Positions 44,374 to 51,905 of a DNA stretch of 64,000 nucleotides are shown here, piece by piece. Numbering within the stretch: the stretch's first letter is position 1; the number at the start of each line of letters is the position of its first letter. Source of the stretch: Actinoplanes sp. N902-109. GTDB taxonomy: Bacteria; Actinomycetota; Actinomycetes; Mycobacteriales; Micromonosporaceae. The DNA lies in assembly GCF_000389965.1 (NCBI RefSeq), contig NC_021191.1:3659501-3723500 (forward strand), read 5' to 3'. The position numbers and the translations under genes are program-made. The notes under the pieces were generated by a model that did no database searches, was not told where the DNA came from, and saw only the letters and a list, made by a program, of their open reading frames with translations.

Positions 44374-44832
44374 TCACAACAGAACGGTGACGGCGGCGCA
44401 GTTGATCAGCAGTGCGAAGACCGAGAGGGCGGTACGGATGCGGTTCCAGCCGCCCCAGGAACGCCGGGGGTCCCGGCTGGCGAAGTCGTCCGGCAGCCGG
44501 TCCGGGTCCAGGGTCCGCACCCAGCGGTTGACCGGCACGTTCTTGGTGAGCGAGATGGCGACGGTGCCGGCCGCCAGCACCGCGCCGAGCAGGTACAGCA
44601 CCCGGGCCGGCGCCGGATCGCTCCAGAACGCCAGCACGATGTCGCCGGCCACCGTGGCCAGCAGGCAGGCCGGCATGAACGGGTCGTACCGGGTGGAGAA
44701 GAAGGCATGGGCGTGCACGTACCGGTCGGGCGGCAGCGCGGCGAGCAGCGGCCAGCCGCCGAGCTGCGTCCCGGTCAGCACCCCGGCCGCCAGCCCGTTG
44801 GCCAGCAGCACCAGCGCCACTACGACAGACAT
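44374..44832 (-). CDS. Anthrone-oxygenase-like membrane protein (DUF1772), copy 1
   Basis: A 152-residue protein with four hydrophobic segments and the DUF1772 features LPPDRYVHAHAFFSTRYDPFMP near the first loop and NVPVNRWVRTLDPDRLP before the third. The family includes HypC-like anthrone oxygenases that convert anthrones to anthraquinones without a cofactor. A second, clearly related copy lies in the divergent operon at 50190, so the cluster carries two. Confidence 0.85.
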   Translation of the reverse strand: MSVVVALVLLANGLAAGVLTGTQLGGWPLLAALPPDRYVHAHAFFSTRYDPFMPACLLATVAGDIVLAFWSDPAPARVLYLLGAVLAAGTVAISLTKNVPVNRWVRTLDPDRLPDDFASRDPRRSWGGWNRIRTALSVFALLINCAAVTVLL

Positions 44833-44851
44833 CGAGGCCTCCGCGACCGGT

Positions 44852-45598
44852 TCAGGCGGACGCGGCGGCGCGGGCCGCGGCCTCGACCTTGTCCTTGATG
44901 AGCTGCATCTGGACCTTGGTGGTGCGGTTCAGGTGCTCGGTCATGCCGGCGTCGTCGACCGGCGCCGTGGGTTTCATGTGGAAGTCCTGCACCCACCGCA
45001 TCCGTACGCCGTCCGGCACCTCGGCGTACTCCCAGAAGATGTCCATCCGCTCGAACGGTCCGGTCTCGATCCGGCGGGCCCGCACGGTGTGGCTGCCCGG
45101 GTCCGGGGTGCGCTCGGACACCCAGCTCCACGTCTGCCCCTGCTCGTCGGGGTGCATGGTGAGCCGGAAGGTGATCGTGCCGTTGTCCCGGCTCAGGATC
45201 TCGGCCGACGCGTACTCGTCGAACAGCTGCGGCCAGGACTCCACGTCGTTGGTCAGCTCCCAGACGAGTTGCAGCGGAGCGTCGATGACCACCGCGTTGT
45301 CGGTGTGCCCGGCACCGGGCTCCGGTGCGGTCCCGGCGGCGGCGTGCCCGTTGACCCAGCCGTCGAAGTAGGCCACCGCGGCCCGCGGGGTTTGCAGGAA
45401 ACCCGGCGCGTCGTCCGGGATGCGCACGCCGTACTCGCGCTGCACCAGCCCGGCCATCTCCAGCAGGGCGAGCGAGTCGTACCCGAGATCGCTGAAGTCC
45501 GCGTCCAGCGTCTCCTCGTCGAGATCCGTCGGCGTCTCCCCGGGGGCGGCGCTCTCGCGCAGGATCCGCCGGAGATCGTCCACCGTGAACTGGGCCAT
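44852..45598 (-). CDS. Acyl carrier protein fused to a TcmN-type aromatase/cyclase
   Basis: A single 248-residue frame. Residues 1-82 are a type II PKS acyl carrier protein with the phosphopantetheine serine at 42 (DLGYDSLALLE). An Ala/Gly/Pro linker (83-98) leads to an SRPBCC aromatase/cyclase (99-248) of TcmN ARO/CYC type (VWELTNDVESWPQLF, WSWVSER, ETGPFERM, RWVQDFHMKP). It is the only ACP visible in the window, so it should carry the whole chain, and the fused cyclase could fold it in place. GCGCTGTTCC precedes the ATG without a strong ribosome site. Normally these are separate genes. Confidence 0.9.
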   Translation of the reverse strand: MAQFTVDDLRRILRESAAPGETPTDLDEETLDADFSDLGYDSLALLEMAGLVQREYGVRIPDDAPGFLQTPRAAVAYFDGWVNGHAAAGTAPEPGAGHTDNAVVIDAPLQLVWELTNDVESWPQLFDEYASAEILSRDNGTITFRLTMHPDEQGQTWSWVSERTPDPGSHTVRARRIETGPFERMDIFWEYAEVPDGVRMRWVQDFHMKPTAPVDDAGMTEHLNRTTKVQMQLIKDKVEAAARAAASA

Positions 45599-45631
45599 GG
45601 AACAGCGCCTCCTCTTGTTCTGGTCTGTCGG

Positions 45632-46852
45632 TCAGAGCCGGCTCAGCACGAGCGCGGCGGTGAAGCCTCCGTAGCCCCGGGCCAGGACCAGCGCCGTCCG
45701 CAGCGGGGCCGGGCGCGGCTCGTTCAGGACCAGGTCGATGTCGTGTTCCGGGGCCTGCCGGGTCGGCCCGCAGGTCGGCGGGATGATCCCGTCGCGCAGG
45801 CTGAGCAGGGCGGTCGCCACGTCCAGGGGCGCGCCGCCGCCGTAGAGCCGGCCGGTGAGGGTCTTGGGCGCGGTGACCGGGGGCCGGGACGGCGCGAAGA
45901 CCGCGGCGATCGCGGCCGACTCGGCGCGGTCGAGCTCCGGTGTGCCGGCCGCGTCGGCGAACACGACGTCCACCTCGTCCGGCGCCGTCCCGGCATCGGC
46001 CAGCGCCTGCCGGATGGTGCGGGCCAGCACGGGGGAGCGGCCCGAGTCCGGCGGCGGGTCGAAACCGGCCGCGTAACCGGTGATCCGCCCGTAGCCCCGG
46101 CCGCGGGCCGCGTCGGCGCGCTCGACCACCAGGATGGCCCCGCCCTCGCCGGGCACGTACCCGGCGGCGTCGACATCGAACGGCAGGTAGGCCCGGCCCG
46201 GGTCCTCGATCGTGCTGAGCCGCCCCGAGGTCATCTGCGCGACCAGCCCGTACGGGCAGAGCGAGGCGTCCGTGCCACCGCTGACCACCACCCGGGAGCC
46301 GCGTTGCAGCAGCCGGCGTGCCTGTCCCAGGGCGTCCAGGCCACCGGCCTGCTCGCAGCAGAACACCCCGCAGGGCCCGCGCATGCCGTGCCGGATGGAG
46401 ACCTGGCCGGTGGTGGCCGCGTAGAACCAGGCGATCGACTGGTAGGCGCCCACCCACATCGGACCGTTGGTGTAGAGGCGTTCCATCTCCCGCTGCCCGA
46501 ACTCGGTGCCGCCGGACGAGCTCGCGGTCACCACCGCCATCTCGTACTCGGGCACGGTGGCCGGGTCGAGCCCGGCGTCGTCCAGCGCCGCCTGCGCCGC
46601 GGCCAGCCCCAGGTGGGTCCACCGGTCGGTCTGCGGGACGAGGCGCCCGGGGATCCGTTCCGGCGCCTCGAACGCGGGCACCTCACCGGCCAGCTTCACC
46701 GGGTACGGCGCCGGGTCGAACCGGGTGATCCGCCCGATGCCGCTCTTGCGGCCGAGCACCGCCGCCCAGTGCTGCTCGACGTCCAGCCCGATGGGGGACA
46801 CGATGCCCAGGCCGGTGACGACCGCCCCGGGCGTACGCGACGTGCTGTTCAT
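45632..46852 (-). CDS. Ketosynthase chain-length factor (KS-beta)
   Basis: A 406-residue thiolase-fold subunit. The active-site Cys is replaced by Gln168 (CCEQAGGLDAL), the mark of chain-length factors. In the pocket region, position 116 is Thr (SSGGTEFGQRE) where the actinorhodin CLF has bulky Phe, consistent with a chain longer than C16. It follows KS-alpha after a 13-bp gap and should form the KS-CLF heterodimer that builds the poly-beta-ketone on the ACP. Confidence 0.95.
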   Translation of the reverse strand: MNSTSRTPGAVVTGLGIVSPIGLDVEQHWAAVLGRKSGIGRITRFDPAPYPVKLAGEVPAFEAPERIPGRLVPQTDRWTHLGLAAAQAALDDAGLDPATVPEYEMAVVTASSSGGTEFGQREMERLYTNGPMWVGAYQSIAWFYAATTGQVSIRHGMRGPCGVFCCEQAGGLDALGQARRLLQRGSRVVVSGGTDASLCPYGLVAQMTSGRLSTIEDPGRAYLPFDVDAAGYVPGEGGAILVVERADAARGRGYGRITGYAAGFDPPPDSGRSPVLARTIRQALADAGTAPDEVDVVFADAAGTPELDRAESAAIAAVFAPSRPPVTAPKTLTGRLYGGGAPLDVATALLSLRDGIIPPTCGPTRQAPEHDIDLVLNEPRPAPLRTALVLARGYGGFTAALVLSRL

Positions 46853-46865
46853 CCGGATCTCCCTG

Positions 46866-48134
46866 TCACGCCGGAAGGGCCTGCGGCCGGGCCAGGACGG
46901 CCGCGCTCTGGAACCCGCCGAACCCGCTGCCGACGCTGAGCACCACGTCGACCTGCTGCTCGCGGGCGGTCAGCGGCACGTAGTCGAGGTCGCACTCGGG
47001 GTCGCGGCTGTGCAGGTTGGCGGTGGGCGGGACCACCCCGCGGGCGATGGTCAGCGCGCAGGCGGCCAGCTCGATCGAGCCGATGGCGCCCAGCGAGTGC
47101 CCGACCATCGACTTGATCGAGCTGACCGGCACCCGGTACGCATGGTCGCCCAGGCTCCGCTTGAACGCGGCGGTCTCGTGCCGGTCGTTCTGCCGGGTGC
47201 CCGAGCCGTGCGCGTTGATGTAGTCCACCGCCGCCGGGTCCAGCCGTGCCGTGTCGAGCGCGACCCGGATGGCCTCGGCCATCTCGCGCCCGTCCGGCTT
47301 CAGCCCGGTCATGTGGTAGGCGTTGCTGCGGCTGGCGAACCCGCCGATCTCGGCGTAGATGACCGCGCCCCGGCGTTCCGCCGCCGTCTTCTCCTCGAGG
47401 ACCAGCACGGCCGCGCCCTCACCGAGCACGAAGCCGTCCCGGTCGGCGTCGAACGGGCGGGAGGCGTGGGCCGGGTCGTCGTTGCGGGCCGACGTCGCCT
47501 TGATCGCGTCGAAGCAGGCCGAGGTGATCGGCGACAGCGGCGCGTCGGTGGCGCCGGCCAGCACCACGTCGGCCCGGCCCTCGGCGACCAGGTCGGCGGC
47601 GTAACCGACCGCGTCCAGCCCGGAGGTGCAGCCGGTCGAGGTGAGCGAGACCGGACCCTCGGCCCCGTGGTCCCAGGCCACCTCCACCGCCAGTGTGCTG
47701 GGCACCATGTAGCCGTACAGGTGCGGGACGCCGTACCGGTGGTCCACCAGCCAGCGCCGGCCGGCGTCGGAGAGGACCTCGTACTCCTCCTCGAGCCCCA
47801 TCGTGCAGCCGACCGCGCTGCCGATGCTCACCCCGACCCGGCCGGGGTCGAGGGCGCCGAGGTCCAGACCGCTGTCCTCGACGGCTTCCCGGGCGCAGAC
47901 CACGGCGAACTGGGCGGCCCGGTCCATCCGCCGCCGTTGCGTCGCCGTCAGGCCGTGCGCGGCGGCGTCGAAGTCGGCCTCGGCCGCCATCCGGGAGCGG
48001 AACCCGGACGGGTCGAACAGGGTGATCGTGCGGGTGGCGCTGCGCCCGCTGGTGAGCAGGTCCCAGAACGCCTCGCGGCCCACCCCGCCGGGCGCCACCA
48101 CGCCGACGCCGGTGATCACGACACGCCGGCTCAC
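46866..48134 (-). CDS. Type II polyketide ketosynthase alpha (KS-alpha)
   Basis: A 422-residue condensing enzyme with the complete Cys169 (TSTGCTSGLDA), His309 (INAHGSGT) and His346 (SMVGHSLGAIG) triad. It extends the chain by decarboxylative condensation of malonyl-ACP. Its GTG overlaps the stop of the upstream cupin gene (GTGA). The order KS-alpha, CLF, ACP is the canonical minimal PKS order; the unusual part is the fused ACP downstream. Confidence 0.97.
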   Translation of the reverse strand: MSRRVVITGVGVVAPGGVGREAFWDLLTSGRSATRTITLFDPSGFRSRMAAEADFDAAAHGLTATQRRRMDRAAQFAVVCAREAVEDSGLDLGALDPGRVGVSIGSAVGCTMGLEEEYEVLSDAGRRWLVDHRYGVPHLYGYMVPSTLAVEVAWDHGAEGPVSLTSTGCTSGLDAVGYAADLVAEGRADVVLAGATDAPLSPITSACFDAIKATSARNDDPAHASRPFDADRDGFVLGEGAAVLVLEEKTAAERRGAVIYAEIGGFASRSNAYHMTGLKPDGREMAEAIRVALDTARLDPAAVDYINAHGSGTRQNDRHETAAFKRSLGDHAYRVPVSSIKSMVGHSLGAIGSIELAACALTIARGVVPPTANLHSRDPECDLDYVPLTAREQQVDVVLSVGSGFGGFQSAAVLARPQALPA

Positions 48135-48559
48135 GGCGCCGCCCCCACTTCCGGATGCGGCACGTTCTCCTGCGGCGGCGCCTCGGTGTCGACGTGGCCG
48201 AGCTCGGGCCGGGGCGCCAGCGGCGACAGGTGGAAGACCGCGCGCACCGGCTCGTCCCCGGTGTTGACCAGCCGGTGCCGGGCGTTGATCGGCACGAAGG
48301 CGGAGTCACCCGCGGTCAGCGCGACCACCCGGCCGGCCACGGTCAGCTCGCACCGGCCCGCCACGACGTGCAGGAATTCCTCCGAGTACGGGTGGTAGTG
48401 CTCGCTGACGAACTCGCCCGGCGCCAGCACCAGGATCCCGCCGAACCCGGAGGACGAGCCGACCGTCCGCGGGCTCAGGGTGACCCGCAGGTCACCGCCG
48501 CGGCGCCGGTTCGCGGCCACCTCCGCCGCGGCCACCTTGACCTTCTCCGACGTCGTCAC
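48131..48559 (-). CDS. Cupin cyclase/tailoring protein (TcmJ-like)
   Basis: A 142-residue cupin with the metal-binding motif SEHYHPYSEEFLHVVAG (first motif, His/His/Glu) and PINARHRLVNTGDEP (second motif His). TcmJ-like cupins accompany TcmI-type cyclases in pentangular and tetracenomycin-type clusters and improve correct folding of the polyketide. Both ends overlap neighbours by GTGA, so TcmI-type cyclase, cupin and KS-alpha are translated as a coupled series. Confidence 0.9.
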   Translation of the reverse strand: MTTSEKVKVAAAEVAANRRRGGDLRVTLSPRTVGSSSGFGGILVLAPGEFVSEHYHPYSEEFLHVVAGRCELTVAGRVVALTAGDSAFVPINARHRLVNTGDEPVRAVFHLSPLAPRPELGHVDTEAPPQENVPHPEVGAAP

Positions 48560-48891
48560 TGGATCCGGCCTTCCTTCTCGGTCCACACGTAGAACGGTTC
48601 GGCCATGGCGTCCCTGGGTTCCTTCCAGTCCGGGTCGTAGGGCGACACGAACTCGGTCAGCCGCGCGCTCAGCTCCCGGTAGAGCGGGTTCTCGCGCTCC
48701 CGGTAGAGCCGCGCGGAGATGTCCTCGTCGGCTTCCACCAGGTGGAAGTAGAGGTCGTGGAAGCGGAACAGGGTGCGGCGGGCGACACCCACCAGGTGCG
48801 GTAGCTCTGTGCCGTCCGACTTGCCGAACGCCTCGGCGATGCCCGCCGGGTCGCGGTCCTTCAGTCGCGCCACGATCAGAGTCCGGTGCAC
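48556..48891 (-). CDS. TcmI-type polyketide cyclase
   Basis: A 111-residue ferredoxin-like cyclase of the TcmI/WhiE-ORFVII family (ELPHLVGVARRTLFRFHDLY; HLVEADEDI; ENPLYRELS). It is expected to close the last ring(s) of a long aromatic polyketide. I choose the GTG at 48891 because GGAGG lies 5 nt upstream; the open frame continues four codons to a TTG. Together with the TcmN-type domain it points to a non-reducing, tetracenomycin/pentangular folding mode. Confidence 0.93.
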   Translation of the reverse strand: MHRTLIVARLKDRDPAGIAEAFGKSDGTELPHLVGVARRTLFRFHDLYFHLVEADEDISARLYRERENPLYRELSARLTEFVSPYDPDWKEPRDAMAEPFYVWTEKEGRIQ

Positions 48892-48924
48892 AGTGACCTC
48901 CAAGCTGTCGTTGTCGCTTCCGGC

Positions 48925-49599
48925 TCACCAGCCGGCCGGTTGCCGGCGGCTGAAGAAGCCACCGGTGGGTCCGTCGTCGGGCAGGGTCGCGGCCCAGGCG
49001 ATGTCGGCCGCCGCCGTGCGCGGGTCGCGCTGCGCATCCGGGCGCATCCGGGTGCGCACCAGCCCGGGGTTGACGGCGTTGACCAGCACCCCGGTTCCGG
49101 CCGTCTCGTCGGCCAGCAGCACGGTCAGCGCGTTCAGCAGCACCTTCGACGCCGAGTACGCCGGGGCCGGCCCGAACAGGCCGTTGTGGAAGGACCCGGT
49201 GCCGCTGGAGACCATCACCACCCGGCCCCACCCGGCCCGCACCATGTCCGGCAGGAAGGCCTGGCAGACCCGCCACGCGCCGAGCGCGTTGACGTCGATG
49301 GTCCGTTCGACCAGGTCGAGGGCCACCGCCGAGGCCGGCCGGCCCTGGTCCAGCAGCACCCCGGCGTTGTTGACCAGGATGTCCACCGGTCCCACGGCGG
49401 CATGGGCCCGTGCGGCGCCGTCCGCCTCGGTCACGTCCAGCGCGACCGCTTCGACGCCGGCACCGATCCGGTCGGCGGCCTCCTTCGCGGCCGCGGCGTC
49501 CCGGGCCGTGACAACGACCCGGTGACCGGCCTCGTGCAACGCCGTCGCGACCGCCTCGCCGATTCCGCGGTTCGCCCCCGTGACCAGTGCCGTGCGCAT
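48925..49599 (-). CDS. SDR oxidoreductase, first gene of the polyketide operon
   Basis: A ~224-residue SDR with TGANRGIG (~6-13), NNAG (~79-82), catalytic Ser in MVSSGTG and YSASK (~139-143). Two ATGs (49611 and 49599) lie beside GGGAG; neither spacing is ideal, so the start is uncertain by four codons. Carbonyl-reductase-type SDRs in aromatic clusters reduce ring ketones or quinones. It begins the minus-strand operon and faces the divergent SchA/CurD gene across ~210 bp. Confidence 0.85.
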   Translation of the reverse strand: MRTALVTGANRGIGEAVATALHEAGHRVVVTARDAAAAKEAADRIGAGVEAVALDVTEADGAARAHAAVGPVDILVNNAGVLLDQGRPASAVALDLVERTIDVNALGAWRVCQAFLPDMVRAGWGRVVMVSSGTGSFHNGLFGPAPAYSASKVLLNALTVLLADETAGTGVLVNAVNPGLVRTRMRPDAQRDPRTAAADIAWAATLPDDGPTGGFFSRRQPAGW

Positions 49600-49628
49600 C
49601 GTGGCGGCCATCTCCCGTCGCCCTCGCG

Positions 49629-49644
49629 GTCGTCGGGCGACGAC
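49629..49644. promoter_or_regulatory. Perfect 7-2-7 palindrome (GTCGTCG-GG-CGACGAC) in the central divergent promoter region
   Basis: It lies 30 bp upstream of the SDR start that opens the minus-strand operon. It could bind a dimeric regulator, but GC-rich palindromes also arise by chance. Confidence 0.35.
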
Positions 49645-49736
49645 CGGTCGCCGGCCGGTGACGTGTGTCCTTCGGCGACCCCGAGACCATCGCGGCCGCC
49701 GGTCGAGCTCCGGTCGTGGGCGGCCCGAGGCCCGGT

Positions 49737-49779
49737 TCGAGCGGGTCCCGAGCGGCATCCGAGCAGCCGTGAACAGGCT
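49737..49779 (+). promoter_or_regulatory. Putative SARP-activated promoter: heptamers at 11-bp spacing plus -10
   Basis: TCGAGCG (49737-49743), CCGAGCG (49748-49754) and CCGAGCA (49759-49765) repeat exactly every 11 bp. Eight bases after the last heptamer comes CAGGCT (49774-49779), a plausible -10. SARP activators such as ActII-ORF4 bind TCGAG-type heptamers at 11-bp intervals placed 8 bp before the -10. Further CGAG cores at 49682, 49704 and 49726 keep a 22-bp phase upstream. AGGAGGAG at 49798-49805 then leads into the ATG at 49811. Confidence 0.6.
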
Positions 49780-49810
49780 CTCGAACCACCGCACGGCAGG
49801 AGGAGCGTCC

Positions 49811-50188
49811 ATGTCTATCGCCGCGATCAGCTACGACATCAAAGCCGGTCACGAGGAGCAGATCGCCGAGATCTTCGGGAACTTCCGGCGGACCGGCTCG
49901 CCGGTCATCCGGGACGAGTCCGGTGCCGAGGTCGGCCGGATCGTGTCGACCGCGCTGTTCATCAAGGGCGCCACGATGGTCCGGTTCATCGAGTACGAGG
50001 GCCGGTTGTCCGACGTGGCCCGCTTCATGGCGGCCCAGCCCGGGGTGCGCGAGGTCGAGCAGCGGCTGAAGCCCTATCTGTCCCGGCCCCGGGACACCGG
50101 CACCGTGGAGGGTTTCATCGCTACGTTCGAGCGCAGCACCATGCGTTGCCTGTCGCTGCTGTCCACCGCGGACACCCCGGCGAGCTGA
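49811..50188 (+). CDS. SchA/CurD-domain polyketide cluster protein
   Basis: A 125-residue protein with excellent ribosome site AGGAGGAG 5 nt upstream. It matches the SchA/CurD-like domain found in spore-pigment and pentangular-polyketide loci: EIFGNFRRTGSPVIRDESGA, STALFIKGATMVRFIEYEG, and AQPGVREVEQRLKPYLSRPR. Proteins with this domain have a dimeric alpha-beta-barrel-like fold and are thought to assist cyclisation or oxygenation; the exact reaction is not settled. It opens the plus-strand operon downstream of the putative SARP site. Confidence 0.87.
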   Translation: MSIAAISYDIKAGHEEQIAEIFGNFRRTGSPVIRDESGAEVGRIVSTALFIKGATMVRFIEYEGRLSDVARFMAAQPGVREVEQRLKPYLSRPRDTGTVEGFIATFERSTMRCLSLLSTADTPAS

Positions 50189-50189
50189 C

Positions 50190-50645
50190 GTGGTGTCCGG
50201 CCTGCTGTCGGTGGTGCTGCTGCTGGCCAGCGGCACCGTTGCCGGCGTGCTTTTCGCGGTGGCGCTGAGCATCGTGCCGGCGCTGCTGGCGATGCCGCCC
50301 GGCCGCTACATCTATGCGCACAAGCTGCTCGGCCGTAACTGGGACCCGACGATGCCGGCGCTCGTGCTCAGCTCCACCCTGCTGGCGGCCGTCCTGGCGG
50401 TGCTGGCCACCGACCGGGCCCGCACGGTGCTGTTCGCCGTCGCCGCCGTCCTGCTGGTGGCCGTTGCCGGGGTCTCGCACCTGGCCAACGTGCCGATCAA
50501 CAAGCAGCTGCGGGAGCTGGACCCGGACCGGATGCCGGTGCAGTGGCAGGACCCCCGGCGGCTCTGGCGCCGCTGGCACCTGCTCCGGACCGGTTTCGCG
50601 GTGCTCGCCCTCGCGCTGATCGCCACCGCGATCACCGTCGGATGA
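50190..50645 (+). CDS. Anthrone-oxygenase-like membrane protein (DUF1772), copy 2
   Basis: A 151-residue protein with four hydrophobic segments; MPPGRYIYAHKLLGRNWDPTMP and NVPINKQLRELDPDRMP line up with the copy at 44374. The GTG at 50190 starts one base after the SchA/CurD stop. Having related copies in the two divergent operons suggests a heteromeric enzyme or two oxidations. Confidence 0.85.
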   Translation: MVSGLLSVVLLLASGTVAGVLFAVALSIVPALLAMPPGRYIYAHKLLGRNWDPTMPALVLSSTLLAAVLAVLATDRARTVLFAVAAVLLVAVAGVSHLANVPINKQLRELDPDRMPVQWQDPRRLWRRWHLLRTGFAVLALALIATAITVG

Positions 50646-50666
50646 CCGAAGGAGGAACGTGACGCG

Positions 50667-51905
50667 ATGACCTCGACCGCCGATTCACCGGCCGGCCCGG
50701 TGCTGGACTTCGACCCGTTCGACCGGGCCCACCGGGCGGACCCGTATCCGCTGTACCGGCGGCTGCGCGAGACCGCACCGATCTATCGCAGCCCGCGCGG
50801 TCACTGGCTGATCAGCCGGCACCGGGACTGCACCCGGATCTTCCGCGACTCACGGTTCGGCCACGGCAGCCGGCAGGTGCTGCAGAGCAACAACTTCCGG
50901 CGCCCGGTGGCCGGGCGTGCCCTGCCGTTCATCCTGCAGGACCCGCCCGAGCACACCCGGTTGCGGTCGCTGGTCAGCAAGGCTTTCACCCCGCGCATGG
51001 TCCGGCAGCTGGAGCCGCGGATCACCGAGCTGGTCGACGGCATGCTCGACGAGGCCCTGGAGCGCGGCGAGGTGGACCTGATGCAGGCGCTCGCCTATCC
51101 GCTGCCGGTCACCGTCATCAGCGAGATGCTCGGCGTGCCGAGGGCCGACCGGGACAAGATCAAGGAGCTGTCCCATGTGGTGGCCCGGGGCGTGGACCCG
51201 GACTTCCAGCACACCCCGGCCGAGATGGCCCGGCGCGGCCAGGCGTTCGCCCAGTTCGACGAGTACTTCCGGGCGCTGCTGGCGGAGCGGCGGGCCGAGC
51301 CGCGCGCCGACCTGCTCAGCCGCCTGGTCACCGTCCGCGAGGACGACGCCGGGCTGACCGAGGCGGAGCTGCTGACCACCTGCATCCTGCTCTACGTGGC
51401 CGGGCACGAGACCACCGCCGACCTGATCGGCAACGGCACGCTCGCCCTGCTGCGCCACCCCGACCAGCTGGCCCGGCTGCGCGACGATCCCGGTCTGGCC
51501 GACACCGCGGTCGAGGAGCTGCTCCGGTTCGACCCGCCCACCCAGCTGACCCGGCGGACCGCGCTGGCCGACGTGGATCTCGACGGCCGGCACATCTCGG
51601 CCGGTGAGCAGGTGGTGCTGATCCGGGGTGCGGCCAACCGCGACCCCGAGGTCTTCGACCAGCCCGAGCGGCTCGACCTCGGCCGTGCCGACAACCGGCA
51701 CCTGGCCTTCGACGGCGGCATCCACTACTGCATCGGTGCTCCGCTGGCCCGGGTCGAGGGCCGGATCGCGCTGTCCCGCCTGGTGCGGCGCGCGCCCGGG
51801 CTGCGCCGGACCACCGACGTGCTGGAGTACCGGGACAACCTGGTGATCCGCGGGCTGGTGGCGCTGCCCGTCGAGCTGCGCCCGGCAGGGAAGGACCGGC
51901 CGTGA
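50667..51905 (+). CDS. Cytochrome P450 (412 aa)
   Basis: A soluble bacterial P450. The I-helix oxygen-activation motif AGHETT is at 245-250, ExxR-type EELLRF at ~283-288, and the heme loop FDGGIHYCIGAPLAR has Cys355. A normal acid-alcohol pair is present, so hydroxylation or ether/methylenedioxy-bridge chemistry on the aromatic scaffold is plausible. GGAGG lies 12 nt before the ATG. Its stop overlaps the next gene's GTG. The ferredoxin at 37.9 kb is a possible redox partner. Confidence 0.94.
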   Translation: MTSTADSPAGPVLDFDPFDRAHRADPYPLYRRLRETAPIYRSPRGHWLISRHRDCTRIFRDSRFGHGSRQVLQSNNFRRPVAGRALPFILQDPPEHTRLRSLVSKAFTPRMVRQLEPRITELVDGMLDEALERGEVDLMQALAYPLPVTVISEMLGVPRADRDKIKELSHVVARGVDPDFQHTPAEMARRGQAFAQFDEYFRALLAERRAEPRADLLSRLVTVREDDAGLTEAELLTTCILLYVAGHETTADLIGNGTLALLRHPDQLARLRDDPGLADTAVEELLRFDPPTQLTRRTALADVDLDGRHISAGEQVVLIRGAANRDPEVFDQPERLDLGRADNRHLAFDGGIHYCIGAPLARVEGRIALSRLVRRAPGLRRTTDVLEYRDNLVIRGLVALPVELRPAGKDRP

